Below the pieces are notes generated by a model. The model was given only the letters and a program-made list of their open reading frames with translations, was not told where the DNA came from and did not search any database. DNA of 64,000 nt from Flaveria trinervia (lineage: Eukaryota; Streptophyta; Magnoliopsida; Asterales; Asteraceae): contig CM046451.1 of the NCBI GenBank assembly GCA_025506515.1, positions 71,253,932-71,317,931 on the forward strand, given 5' to 3'. Below, in pieces: positions 11,448 through 20,939 of the stretch (within the stretch, counting starts at the first letter, position 1; every line of letters begins with the position of its first letter). The translations under genes were made by a program, and so were the position numbers.

Positions 11448-12130
11448 TCACTTCCCCATAATGAGTCTGTATGACTCACGGACATAGGCCTCAAGGAGAA
11501 CAATTTGTTCCTCTTGAGAGAGTTCTTCAGCTCCTCCTTCGAAGAAGAACTCTGGACCATAGTACTCTGATAAGTACTTCATGGTCCTGCCATTTTTCAG
11601 CTCCACCGTAGTTACCTCCCTGTATACAAATTCATCCGGATGGTTGCCTTCAAGGAGTAACTGGAGCTCATTCTTTTGGATGTCTTCAAGCTTTTTGTAT
11701 AACAACCCCTTCTTAATCATCTTGTTTCTAGTAAGGCTTGAGGTGTCTTCTTTGCTTGGTGAGCTTTCTTGAATTCATCAATGATTTCCCAAGGTGAGAC
11801 TACAACGGCCAACATGATGGTAGATTCTATTGTTTTTCGTACTTGGCCGTTGTATCTGTGTGGGATAGTTCTTTTATGGATTCTAGAACTCACCCTGGGG
11901 TCTGGCCATACTCTCACTCTCTCCCTCTGGTACTGAAAGGTGTGTCTGAGAGTGTACAGCCTTTGAGCATGCCCTTTCATGGCTTGAATAGATGATGACT
12001 GAGGAAATTCCTTGTCAACCATCTTCAACAGTTGCTCATCGTGCTGTTTCTGCTGTTCTTCTTCTTCTATTTTGACTCTGACCATTTCCCTTTGAGAGTC
12101 GGGTGTGAGATAGTTTGTCCAAACTTGCAC
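11448..12130 (-). pseudogene. G copy 1, C-terminal part of the 3' accessory ORF, frameshifted
   Basis: Two blocks (12130-11717 and 11720-11448) equal the intact 227-codon ORF at 14630-13947 except for one missing T in a run near 11724-11727, which shifts the frame after TPQALLE. The protein resembles the 48232-47570 part of element F (shared segments include HTFQYQ and VSPWEI). It is therefore the tail of the F-type accessory ORF and lies next to the gag start only because pol has been deleted. Function is unknown. Confidence 0.8.
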
Positions 12131-12722
12131 TGGAGCGTAGGATAATAGTATATGTGTCCCATCTCTCAGGCAGTGATCTGAGAAATCTGTTATTCATCTG
12201 AATATTGGTGTATTCAAGTTTGACCATTTTTAGTTCAGAGATCAAACAAGAAAACCGCTCATATTGTTGAGTCAGTGTCTCACCCTTTCTATGAGAGAAT
12301 GTCTCATATTGTTGGGCAAGAATTTCTCTATTATTTGCCAAGACCTCATCAGTTCCTCCAAATTGTTCTTTCAAAGCAATCCAGAGGTCATGGGCAGTTT
12401 CATGATGCATTAACCCAGAATAGATTTCATTGGGCAAAGCCATGGCCAGAATTCCATGGGCTTTTGCATCAATCTCAAGCAACTTTTTATCCTCATCTGA
12501 ATATTGCTCCCTCCTCTTCGGAACCATTTGATTGGTTTCCGGGTTATTCACCATAGGCTTGTGTGGACCATGTACCACTGATGTCCAACACCCTGCGCTG
12601 TTAACAGACAGGTGATGGAGCATACGTCTTTGCCATATGTTATACTCATTCCTAACCAGCATAGGAGGCTTGGTTGAGGAACCAGTATTGTGAGGATCAT
12701 TGGAGGGAGTGGTCATTTTCAA
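12036..12722 (-). CDS. G copy 1, gag N-terminal fragment (UBN2-type capsid region)
   Basis: It starts at ATG 12722 with MKMTTPSNDPHNTGSSTKPP. The capsid-like region follows with MLHHLSVNSAGCW, AHDLWIALKEQFGGTDEVL and LPERWDTY. After about residue 205 the frame crosses the deletion junction into the accessory-ORF region and reads an unrelated basic tail. Full Copia gag would continue to a zinc knuckle, absent here. It overlaps the accessory-ORF fragment by 95 bases in another frame. Such a truncated gag might still join particles built by relatives such as F, but that is inference. Confidence 0.82.
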   Translation of the reverse strand: MKMTTPSNDPHNTGSSTKPPMLVRNEYNIWQRRMLHHLSVNSAGCWTSVVHGPHKPMVNNPETNQMVPKRREQYSDEDKKLLEIDAKAHGILAMALPNEIYSGLMHHETAHDLWIALKEQFGGTDEVLANNREILAQQYETFSHRKGETLTQQYERFSCLISELKMVKLEYTNIQMNNRFLRSLPERWDTYTIILRSSASLDKLSHTRLSKGNGQSQNRRRRTAETAR

Positions 12723-12934
12723 TTCAAAAACAGTTTAGTTCAAGTTTTAAAAAGTTTTAGACAAACCACAACAAACTCAATGAGAACCAAGAATAAGATC
12801 TCAGGATGAATGAGCAGAAATACAGAAAATTCAATCTCTATAACCGTTTCTTGCAAAAACAAAAGCTAATTCAATCAAACTTGGATCTTGAATAGCAGTT
12901 TCAATGATCAATTATTAGATCGATCAATGATTAA
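12723..12934. other. G leader between primer site and gag, copy 1
   Basis: Short AT-rich untranslated leader with no ORF or structure that I recognise. Its counterpart in copy 2 is 15223-15434. Confidence 0.7.
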
Positions 12935-12949
12935 CCTGCTCTGATACCA
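12935..12949 (-). other. Primer binding site of G, copy 1
   Basis: The minus strand reads TGGTATCAGAGCAGG, complementary to the 3' end of plant initiator tRNA-Met. It lies two bases inside the LTR that starts at 12952. Confidence 0.95.
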
Positions 12950-12951
12950 TT

Positions 12952-13730
12952 TGACAGGATCAGTGATCACAAGTTTGATGTATCAGAATATAAAGCAGCG
13001 GAATACACACACGAATTAGACAAATTGTAGCAAGCAAACAATATATGTAAGCGTTAAGATCGCATACGGTTATAGGGAGTGAATATGAATTTCTGATTTC
13101 TAGGAATGTTTATAGATGTAGAATATTTCTAATCAAATCAATCAATCATTCCATTCAATTGCTCATATCACTCTATGATTACAATAGGTTGTCACTCCTT
13201 ATATAGAGTGCAACAGTCACTGCTGTTATCACGGAAAGTGACAACTGGCAGATCTGATACAGAAATAACTAAATCTTAACAAACTACTGAAATGTTCACA
13301 ACTACTGAGAACATATCAGCAGGTTAAGTACAAAATATAAAACTACTGATACTACAACGACTGAAGAACAAGCTCTTCAGTCGTTTTACAAAACTACTGA
13401 AACATAAAACATAAAACTACTGATATCACAACTACTGAAGAAGTACTCTTCAGCAGTTGTGACAAACTACTGAGGCTTCAGTACTTGATCTTCAGACTTT
13501 GACCTTCAGGCGTTTCATCAGCTGATGACTTCAGTAGATATCATCAGCTGATGTCTTCAGTCTTTGTCTTCAGACTTTGTACATCAGTTGTTGATCTTCA
13601 GCAGTTGATCTTCAGCTGTTGAAGTCTTCAGTACTTGTCAAACTACTGATGAGGCTTTCAGCAGTTGTTGTGATACCGTGTGGGACTTAGAGATTTTCTG
13701 ATCTGGCTCATTGGTTCTTTTGGTCCAACA
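12952..13730 (-). repeat. G LTR copy 2, shared by both units
   Basis: It is 779 bases long. This LTR is the 5' LTR of the left unit and the 3' LTR of the right unit. It has a primer site on one side (12935-12949) and a polypurine tract on the other (13731-13745), which proves it is a genuine shared LTR and not two insertions. Confidence 0.96.
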
Positions 13731-13946
13731 AACTCCCCCTGAACCAATGCAGCCAAAACCTCTAACTTATTTATACTCCCACTTATTGATAGCAAAAATG
13801 TTGGTCTTTTTCCTTCTTGATCAATAGAGAAGATGACCCATGTACGCTCCGGCCTGGGAAGAACCTCAAATATTTGTTTGGCAGAGTATGAATGGGAACT
13901 CTGTTTTGGGGAACTGGACACAGAGTTGTTATCCCATTCATGAGAT

Positions 13947-14630
13947 TCACTTCCCCATAATGAGTCTGTATGACTCACGGACATAGGCCTCAAGGAGAAC
14001 AATTTGTTCCTCTTGAGAGAGTTCTTCAGCTCCTCCTTCGAAGAAGAACTCTGGACCATAGTACTCTGATAAGTACTTCATGGTCCTGCCATTTTTCAGC
14101 TCCACCGTAGTTACCTCCCTGTATACAAATTCATCCGGATGGTTGCCTTCAAGGAGTAACTGGAGCTCATTCTTTTGGATGTCTTCAAGCTTTTTGTATA
14201 ACAACCCCTTCTTAATCATCTTGTTTTCTAGTAAGGCTTGAGGTGTCTTCTTTGCTTGGTGAGCTTTCTTGAATTCATCAATGATTTCCCAAGGTGAGAC
14301 TACAACGGCCAACATGATGGTAGATTCTATTGTTTTTCGTACTTGGCCGTTGTATCTGTGTGGGATAGTTCTTTTATGGATTCTAGAACTCACCCTGGGG
14401 TCTGGCCATACTCTCACTCTCTCCCTCTGGTACTGAAAGGTGTGTCTGAGAGTGTACAGCCTTTGAGCATGCCCTTTCATGGCTTGAATAGATGATGACT
14501 GAGGAAATTCCTTGTCAACCATCTTCAACAGTTGCTCATCGTGCTGTTTCTGCTGTTCTTCTTCTTCTATTTTGACTCTGACCATTTCCCTTTGAGAGTC
14601 GGGTGTGAGATAGTTTGTCCAAACTTGCAC
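13947..14630 (-). CDS. G copy 2, intact C-terminal accessory-ORF fragment
   Basis: This 227-codon ORF is uninterrupted. It begins MQVWTNYLTPDSQ, where the first residues come from the junction with gag, and continues with a basic and acidic helical region containing VRVWPDPRVSSRIHKRTIP, VSPWEIIDEFKK and LLLEGNHPDEFVYREVTTVE. It ends RESYRLIMGK. No enzyme motif is visible. The homologous segment in F (48232-47570) shares the same order of segments. It overlaps the gag frame by 95 bases, so translation from its own ATG on the same RNA would need reinitiation or leaky scanning. Confidence 0.8.
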   Translation of the reverse strand: MQVWTNYLTPDSQREMVRVKIEEEEQQKQHDEQLLKMVDKEFPQSSSIQAMKGHAQRLYTLRHTFQYQRERVRVWPDPRVSSRIHKRTIPHRYNGQVRKTIESTIMLAVVVSPWEIIDEFKKAHQAKKTPQALLENKMIKKGLLYKKLEDIQKNELQLLLEGNHPDEFVYREVTTVELKNGRTMKYLSEYYGPEFFFEGGAEELSQEEQIVLLEAYVRESYRLIMGK

Positions 14631-15222
14631 TGGAGCGTAGGATAATAGTATATGTGTCCCATCTCTCAGGCAGTGATCTGAGAAATCTGTTATTCATCTG
14701 AATATTGGTGTATTCAAGTTTGACCATTTTTAGTTCAGAGATCAAACAAGAAAACCGCTCATATTGTTGAGTCAGTGTCTCACCCTTTCTATGAGAGAAT
14801 GTCTCATATTGTTGGGCAAGAATTTCTCTATTATTTGCCAAGACCTCATCAGTTCCTCCAAATTGTTCTTTCAAAGCAATCCAGAGGTCATGGGCAGTTT
14901 CATGATGCATTAACCCAGAATAGATTTCATTGGGCAAAGCCATGGCCAGAATTCCATGGGCTTTTGCATCAATCTCAAGCAACTTTTTATCCTCATCTGA
15001 ATATTGCTCCCTCCTCTTCGGAACCATTTGATTGGTTTCCGGGTTATTCACCATAGGCTTGTGTGGACCATGTACCACTGATGTCCAACACCCTGCGCTG
15101 TTAACAGACAGGTGATGGAGCATACGTCTTTGCCATATGTTATACTCATTCCTAACCAGCATAGGAGGCTTGGTTGAGGAACCAGTATTGTGAGGATCAT
15201 TGGAGGGAGTGGTCATTTTCAA
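14536..15222 (-). CDS. G copy 2, gag N-terminal fragment
   Basis: Its 228-codon translation is identical to copy 1 at 12722-12036. The identity of both copies at protein level, set against small indels elsewhere, points to a very recent duplication or to assembly-level effects. The start ATG at 15222 follows a 212-base leader after the primer site. Confidence 0.85.
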   Translation of the reverse strand: MKMTTPSNDPHNTGSSTKPPMLVRNEYNIWQRRMLHHLSVNSAGCWTSVVHGPHKPMVNNPETNQMVPKRREQYSDEDKKLLEIDAKAHGILAMALPNEIYSGLMHHETAHDLWIALKEQFGGTDEVLANNREILAQQYETFSHRKGETLTQQYERFSCLISELKMVKLEYTNIQMNNRFLRSLPERWDTYTIILRSSASLDKLSHTRLSKGNGQSQNRRRRTAETAR

Positions 15223-15434
15223 TTCAAAAACAGTTTAGTTCAAGTTTTAAAAAGTTTTAGACAAACCACAACAAACTCAATGAGAACCAAGAATAAGATC
15301 TCAGGATGAATGAGCAGAAATACAGAAAATTCAATCTCTATAACCGTTTCTTGCAAAAACAAAAGCTAATTCAATCAAACTTGGATCTTGAATAGCAGTT
15401 TCAATGATCAATTATTAGATCGATCAATGATTAA

Positions 15435-15449
15435 CCTGCTCTGATACCA
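15435..15449 (-). other. Primer binding site of G, copy 2
   Basis: The minus strand reads TGGTATCAGAGCAGG, the same as copy 1, next to the LTR starting at 15452. Confidence 0.95.
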
Positions 15450-15451
15450 TT

Positions 15452-16229
15452 TGACAGGATCAGTGATCACAAGTTTGATGTATCAGAATATAAAGCAGCG
15501 GAATACACACACGAATTAGACAAATTGTAGCAAGCAAACAATATATGTAAGCGTTAAGATCGCATACGGTTATAGGGAGTGAATATGAATTCTGATTTCT
15601 AGGAATGTTTATAGATGTAGAATATTTCTAATCAAATCAATCAATCATTCCATTCAATTGCTCATATCACTCTATGATTACAATAGGTTGTCACTCCTTA
15701 TATAGAGTGCAACAGTCACTGCTGTTATCACGGAAAGTGACAACTGGCAGATCTGATACAGAAATAACTAAATCTTAACAAACTACTGAAATGTTCACAA
15801 CTACTGAGAACATATCAGCAGGTTAAGTACAAAATATAAAACTACTGATACTACAACGACTGAAGAACAAGCTCTTCAGTCGTTTTACAAAACTACTGAA
15901 ACATAAAACATAAAACTACTGATATCACAACTACTGAAGAAGTACTCTTCAGCAGTTGTGACAAACTACTGAGGCTTCAGTACTTGATCTTCAGACTTTG
16001 ACCTTCAGGCGTTTCATCAGCTGATGACTTCAGTAGATATCATCAGCTGATGTCTTCAGTCTTTGTCTTCAGACTTTGTACATCAGTTGTTGATCTTCAG
16101 CAGTTGATCTTCAGCTGTTGAAGTCTTCAGTACTTGTCAAACTACTGATGAGGCTTTCAGCAGTTGTTGTGATACCGTGTGGGACTTAGAGATTTTCTGA
16201 TCTGGCTCATTGGTTCTTTTGGTCCAACA
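15452..16229 (-). repeat. G LTR copy 3 (5'-most)
   Basis: It is 778 bases long and ends at TCCAACA before the target duplication TTAGA. It lacks one T in the run near 15590 compared with the other copies. Confidence 0.95.
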
Positions 16230-17002
16230 TTAGAATAAGGAGGCCAAGCCATGATGGGCTTAGGTTTCCCGTTCCTATTCATGATAGTCACCTCCTGGTA
16301 TTTCCCTCTGAATAGTGATTTAGATGAAGGTGATTTGGGAGATTTTTGGTAATGAATTGGTCGAGTCATCTCATTTACATCTACTGAGGATTCAGATGAA
16401 TAATGAAATCGTTGGTCTCTATTTCTTTGTAAAAATTTAGCCCGAGTTTCATTATCAAAACTTTGTTTTTGCTTAGGTAGCTCAAGTTTGTGTTTCATTG
16501 TTAGATGATTTCTTTGACCCTTCCTTAAATCCTTCGAGTTATTTCTTTCATTTGTTAATCTAGGAGTCCTAGAATGAGTATTATGAAGATGAGGTTTGAT
16601 AGAATGCATCACAGTAAATGTTTTTGAGATGGGCTTGTGTTGTGGAATTCTCAACCCCTTCTGATTGAAGTAACAATCTGATGTATTGTGATTGTTCATG
16701 TCACAGATTGAACAATACTTGTTGAAATAGAAATTTTTGGTGGAGTGATTGTTCATATCACAGATAGAACAATATTGGTTGAAGAAGCATTTATCTGTCT
16801 TGTGATTGAACATGTCACAAATATCATAATACATTTGTTTGTTTCTCGAATCAGATTTTTCTTTGATTGACTCAACAGATACTTTCTTTTGATGAGTCAC
16901 TTTCTTTTCTATAGGTGATGAATCAGAATCAACCCTTTGTGTAGATTGTTTCACAATACTACTCTTGTTAGTTGTCTGGGCTGTTTCTATTTCTTCAACC
17001 AA
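16230..17002 (-). pseudogene. A gag-pol linker with three tandem zinc-knuckle units
   Basis: The block 17002-16230 precedes the A protease. It holds three CX2CX4HX4C units repeated every 19 residues (DNA 16828-16787, 16771-16730, 16714-16673). The third is complete (CSICDMNNHNTSDC). The first has lost its first cysteine (to Y) and the second its last (to F). A basic, serine-rich stretch follows and the ORF ends AWPPYSN, TAG. Zinc knuckles usually bind RNA in gag. Element B has the same triple array, and C2 and F have one unit at this place. The G insertion lies right at the ORF end. Confidence 0.75.
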
Positions 17003-17169
17003 CTTCTCACCTCTTTCTTAAACTGGTCAACATGTTCTTTGTTACATATATCAAACCTAACTCCCTGCCTTAAATTTGATGACTGAGGGTCTAATGAAGT
17101 TTTATGTGTTGAACTCAGTTTTATGGTTGGTTTCTTTTTCAGTGAAACCTTTTCTGATTTGCTTGAATT

Positions 17170-17634
17170 TTATGGAGATACAATCTCATTATCAGAACTA
17201 CTCTCAGTAGTAGGTTTCACTGTTTTGACATATTTCGTTTTCCCTTGTAAAACAGATGGTATGAATTTTATAAAAGGTATAATTGTTTTTACAGGGCTTG
17301 ATGGTTTTATGACATTCACTGTCTTGTCAGAGCACTGTTTGATTTTGATTGGGTGTCCTAACTTGATTTTGTGCTCATTGGTTTCAAAATAAACATCAGG
17401 TTTGTTTTGAGGATTTGTCACTTGTTTCACTACCGATCTAGCTTCCACAATTTTAGGTTCGATTGATTCAGAGAGTGATACAGAGTGAGGCATGACAGTG
17501 TAATTGTCATTGTATGGTGGAGGACATGAATTGTACCCAATCCCTGACATGTCCTTTGGATCCTTTTGTGAATCCAGCATTTCTTGCAGCTTGACTGAAG
17601 ACATTTGAAACTTTTCAAGTTTCACTTCAGTCAT
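17170..17634 (-). pseudogene. A gag-pol linker, middle part
   Basis: This 154-codon block contains GIGYNSCPPPYND, which matches GIGYNHIAPP in the F linker at the same relative place. The rest is lysine-, serine- and proline-rich and looks disordered. A stop and frameshifts separate it from 17002 and from the coiled-coil part upstream. I cannot name a function beyond being part of the long region between the capsid and protease. Confidence 0.6.
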
Positions 17635-17639
17635 AGATT

Positions 17640-18250
17640 GTTAAGCTATAGCTTGAGCTAAATTTTCAGTAAGTAGCTCATTTTCAGCTGCAAGATTGTA
17701 TTTCTCACCATGGAATTTTTCTATGTCAGAAATGAGAGATTTGATTTTGATTTCAAATCTTTTTAGTTCTCTCTTCATCAATCTGACTTCACCTTTTCTA
17801 CTTTAATTTTATCTTCCAGTTTATGATTGTGTTCTTTATACACTTGTAATTCATTTATGCATTTCTCACTACAAAGGTTAGTTTTTACCTCAGTAGGCAT
17901 TGCAGATGGTCCATTATTGATATGAGCCATGAGAGCATGATTCTGGAATTGAGGCTTGACTTCCTCAGTATAGACACTCCAGTCACATATCCCATCTTGT
18001 TTGATCACAAGTGCACTGGCAGAAGGCTGACTGCTTGCATGGGCTTGATTTGTCAGCTGTGGTTGATTCTGGTATGTTTGTTGATGATGAGAATGATGGT
18101 ACTGCTGTTGTTGATTGTTTGAGTGATAGCTTGAATTGGGCTGTGAGGATGATTGACCAGGAGAGTTTCTTGAATGGTTGTTTCCTTAAGGAGCATTGCA
18201 CTCTCTTGAGAAATGGCCAGTCATGCCACAGTTGAAGCATTTTACCTTGG
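17640..18250 (-). pseudogene. A gag tail: zinc knuckle, Q/H/S-rich stretch and coiled coil
   Basis: Reading down from 18250, the classical gag zinc knuckle CFNCGMTGHFSREC (18239-18198) is intact, followed by a stop. Next comes a glutamine-, histidine- and serine-rich stretch, then IKQDGICDWSVYTEEVKPQ, and a heptad-rich lysine/leucine/glutamate stretch ending near 17640. The equivalent order in F is 56595 to about 55830. The first knuckle would bind genomic RNA during packaging. Confidence 0.7.
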
Positions 18251-18536
18251 ATTTGTCATATCCAAGCTTTGTGTTCTCATTCAGGCTCAACTTTCTTCCT
18301 TTTCTGAAGAATTTATTTGCTCTCATGGCAATCATTGCCATTTGCCACTGTAGATCCATATCCTCAACATCATCATGATCTAATTCTTCTAAATCTTCCT
18401 GTATTAGATGGGCAGAAGTGAGTCTTCCCCCAAGATATGCTTCAAAACTTGCAACAAAGGCATTGTAAGTTGCCTTTTGCTCTTCTGATTTTAAGTCTTC
18501 TGGAGAGATTGGAGGTGCAGTGGAGACTTTTGGTGC

Positions 18537-19382
18537 TTATGCTGAAGTTGAATGGTGATTGAATGATGGAGATGCAATGAACCCAGTATTGTTCATTTGA
18601 TCTCTAAATGAGATGAAGTCATCTTCCTCTGTGATGAAAGCATTTTCAACAGAATGTGATTCTGATGGGAATTTGTAGGCTTCAATCACTCTTGGCCCAC
18701 TCAGATTTTTGCTTCGTTCATCAAGTTCCAAAGCTTCAATCTTGGCTATCATAATGTCTAGAGTGGTACTCTCAAGATCAAGAGTATTTTTCAACATTGT
18801 GACATTTTGCTTCAAGCTTTCAGGTAGACTGTGAAGCATTTTCTTGTTAAGTTCTTTAATATTGTATGAAACACCCATAATTTCCAAGTCATTGACCAAC
18901 TGTACAAATCTGTGCAGTTTTTTTGATATGGATTCCCCTTTGGTGTGATGGAAGGTTTCATACTGATTGACCAGCTTGTCTTTGTTAATTTCAGCAACTT
19001 CACTACTACCTTCACACATAATTTTGAGAGCATCCCAAACAGCTTTAGCAGTTCCATATTTTTCCAATCTTTTCAGCACATCCATTTTGAGTGCTTGAGT
19101 CAAAATAGAGTATGCTATAAGATCAATTTTGATTTTCTTATAGTCATCTTCATCGAGAGTTAAGTCTTCAATTGGTATTCTAGCAGTCTTGTATAGTGCA
19201 GCTTGAGCTATTGATAGAGTAACAGGAATATGTGGACCGTTACATATTGAGATCCAAAAGTTAGGATCTACACCTGTGATATAATTTCTAAACCGTATTC
19301 TCCATTGTTTAAACTCAGATTTGTGTTTAAGCATGGGAGGTTTAGGTGTATACCTAATTCAGAGTAACTATTAGAATCCATG
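18537..19382 (-). pseudogene. A gag, capsid region (UBN2 type)
   Basis: The 265-codon block 19334-18537 carries the capsid-like gag domain (FKQWRIRFRNYITGVDPNFW, AKAVWDALKIMCEGS, YETFHHTKGES, LPESLKQNV). The likely start is the ATG at 19382 (MDSNSYSELG). A one-base loss between there and 19334 puts the start out of frame, after which the protein begins MLKHKSEFKQW. Gag assembles the virus-like particle in the cytoplasm. A zinc knuckle follows about 100 codons later at 18239. Confidence 0.85.
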
Positions 19383-19614
19383 TTGATTTGTGTAAATATA
19401 GATTTAGTTGATTTTAAGATTGATTAAGTTTGATGAGTCCGACTTGTTCAAGCAGTTCTGTTGAGGTTCAGAATGAGTGTTCTTGCTGTTTGATAGGAGT
19501 ATTTTTGCTGTTTGCTAAGTAGAGACGATAATATCTACTACTAGCAACTTGATTACCAGATCAATCGAGTTCTATTCAGTCTGTGCGTAGATCTGAAAGA
19601 GAATCGAGAGCCTA
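19383..19614. other. A leader between primer site and gag
   Basis: Untranslated leader of about 230 bases without a recognisable ORF. Two copies of a TTTTTGCTGTTTG-like word occur near 19490. Confidence 0.6.
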
Positions 19615-19626
19615 GCTCTGATACCA
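19615..19626 (-). other. Primer binding site of A
   Basis: The minus strand reads TGGTATCAGAGC, complementary to the initiator tRNA-Met 3' end, two bases from the 5' LTR. Confidence 0.95.
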
Positions 19627-19849
19627 ATTGACTGGGTTTGAGTAAAAGTGATATTCTTTCTGAGAATCAAATATGATAATCAAGTCAATGATTGAGTGGC
19701 GGAAACAAATAATCAAAGAACATTCAAGCAAGAAAATTACTCATAAATACTATTTGTATTGATATATGAAAGTTGATAAGTTACAGAGAATAATTACAAC
19801 AAAAAATTTTCTATTTATCAGCCGTCACCTCAGTACGAGGTTAACTATT

Positions 19850-19858
19850 CTATTTATA
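19850..19858 (-). promoter_or_regulatory. TATA box of the A LTR
   Basis: The minus strand reads TATAAATAG. Its place after the repeat array and before the primer site fits the core promoter of the genomic RNA. The A2 copy is at 61030-61038. Confidence 0.8.
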
Positions 19859-19931
19859 GACAAGACAAGATGCCTTTACAAAATGACTAAACTACCACTA
19901 ACCTATTACATCAGAAACTAGTCTAAGTCTT

Positions 19932-20306
19932 GATCCGCATCTCTGCTTGTTCATCCGCATTGACAAATGCGGATGAGATAATCTTGATCAACATTTCCAC
20001 TTGATCACCAACATTAGTAAGTTGGTCATCCACATTGGTTAATGCGGATGAACAAATACTTGTGTGCATTTGGTTGGTCATCCGCATTTGTCAATGTGGA
20101 TGATCAAAGTCTTGTCCGCATCTTCTTTTGTTCTTCCGCATTAGTCAATGCGGAAGAGTAACTTCTTCTTTAGCATAAGTATTATGTCTTCCGTATTAGT
20201 TAATGCGGAAGACTAAACACTTGTCCGCATCAGATTTTTGTCTTCCGCATTGACTAATGCGGAAGATAGCACTTGTTATTTTTCTTGCAGATCTTCATCC
20301 GCATTG
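19932..20306 (-). promoter_or_regulatory. Palindrome array in the A LTR upstream region
   Basis: About a dozen TCCGCATT or AATGCGGA words occur, several as facing pairs such as CTTCCGCATT and AATGCGGAAG four to six bases apart. They lie upstream of the TATA box, as enhancer subrepeats do in tobacco Tnt1. The bound factor is unknown. Confidence 0.75.
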
Positions 20307-20589
20307 CATCTTGGACTTGTGGGATTCCAGCTGCACAATCATCAAGTCACCCATTGAGTTGGCATGTATGATCCTTTCAGGGTGCAACTACATGAATTAA
20401 ATACTAGACTAAACTATTCTCCCCCTAAAATTATAAAACCGAAAATCTTTTTGTGTTTTTGGATTTTAATAGACAAAAGAAAAGAAAATAAAATAAATAC
20501 ACTGGTTGGACTATGGACTTTCGTCTTCTTGAATCACGTCAATTCTCTTTTTCACGCCATTAACCTCTAAAAGATATAAAATTTTAAGT

Positions 20590-20939
20590 CAGTATTAACA
20601 AATTCAGTCCCATTATCACTCCTGAAAATTTTAACTTTTAAATCAAGTTGATTCTCAATCTTGATGATAAAGTCCATTAGTGTTTCTGATGTTTCACTCA
20701 TTTGTTTTAAGAAGAAGACTCATGCGAATATGTTCAATCATCCCCTATCACTAAACAATATTGCCTCTTTCCAATGCTTATCACATTGGTTGGACCAAAT
20801 AGGTGCATGTGAAGCAATTTTAGTGGTGTAGTGTTTGTATTGATAATGTTGGATTTATGAGACACTCTATGTTGTTTTTCTTTATAAGATGATGAACAAT
20901 GGTTTGAACAATAAAACTCTTTCTTTAGCAATTCAATGA
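20590..20939 (-). pseudogene. B integrase fragment
   Basis: The block 20931-20734 carries LLHMHLFGPTNVISIGKRQY, where MDLFGPT of relatives reads MHLFGPT, so the first catalytic aspartate is histidine. A second-aspartate segment (SDNGTEFVNT) can be read on the minus strand near 20620-20600. The frame then ends and no glutamate motif, reverse transcriptase or RNase H follows. Confidence 0.75.

Larger units (their letters stand above)
10454..16229 (-). mobile_element. Family G non-autonomous Copia, tandem LTR-internal-LTR-internal-LTR
   Basis: Three nearly identical LTRs (10454-11232, 12952-13730, 15452-16229) alternate with two nearly identical 1.7 kb internal regions. The period is 2498-2500 bases. 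The whole array is flanked by the 5-base target duplication TTAGA (10449-10453 and 16230-16234), so it behaves as one insertion. Internal parts hold a gag start, a primer site and a polypurine tract but no protease, integrase or reverse transcriptase. LTR ends and gag resemble element F, which suggests G is a deletion derivative of an F-like parent. Element B shows the empty-site form of the surrounding A sequence. Confidence 0.95.
1..20386 (-). mobile_element. Copia element A, minus strand, 3' LTR cut by window start, interrupted by G array
   Basis: Reading from high to low coordinates the order is 5' LTR (19629-20386), initiator-Met primer site, gag, zinc-knuckle linker, protease, integrase, reverse transcriptase, RNase H, internal repeat block, long 3' accessory ORF, polypurine tract and a 3' LTR truncated at base 1. 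Integrase preceding reverse transcriptase defines the Copia superfamily. The extra ORF after pol is typical of SIRE/Maximus-type Copia elements (lineage is inference). Without the 5.8 kb G insertion the element spans about 14.6 kb. It is heavily decayed. A second copy, A2, begins at 60810. Target duplications cannot be checked because the left end lies outside the window; the right flank begins ACTAC. Confidence 0.93.
19629..20386 (-). repeat. 5' LTR of element A
   Basis: It is 758 bases long and begins TGACTGGGTTTG and ends GGGTGCA on the plus strand. On the transcribed (minus) strand the order is palindrome array (20306-19932), then TATAAATAG (19858-19850), then the presumed R and U5 regions. 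It matches the A2 LTR at 60810-61561 closely. Confidence 0.95.

Noticed and set aside
12275..12556. Plus-strand 93-codon ORF, identical at 14775-15056
   Set aside because: Exact antisense shadow of gag; identical only because the G unit is duplicated.
13658..14059. 133-codon minus-strand ORF running from the G accessory ORF region into the LTR
   Set aside because: It overlaps the real accessory frame out of phase, crosses the polypurine tract and LTR border, and is broken in copy 1.
15435..15449. tRNA genes at the TGGTATCAGAGC sites
   Set aside because: They are primer binding sites next to LTRs; no cloverleaf surrounds them.
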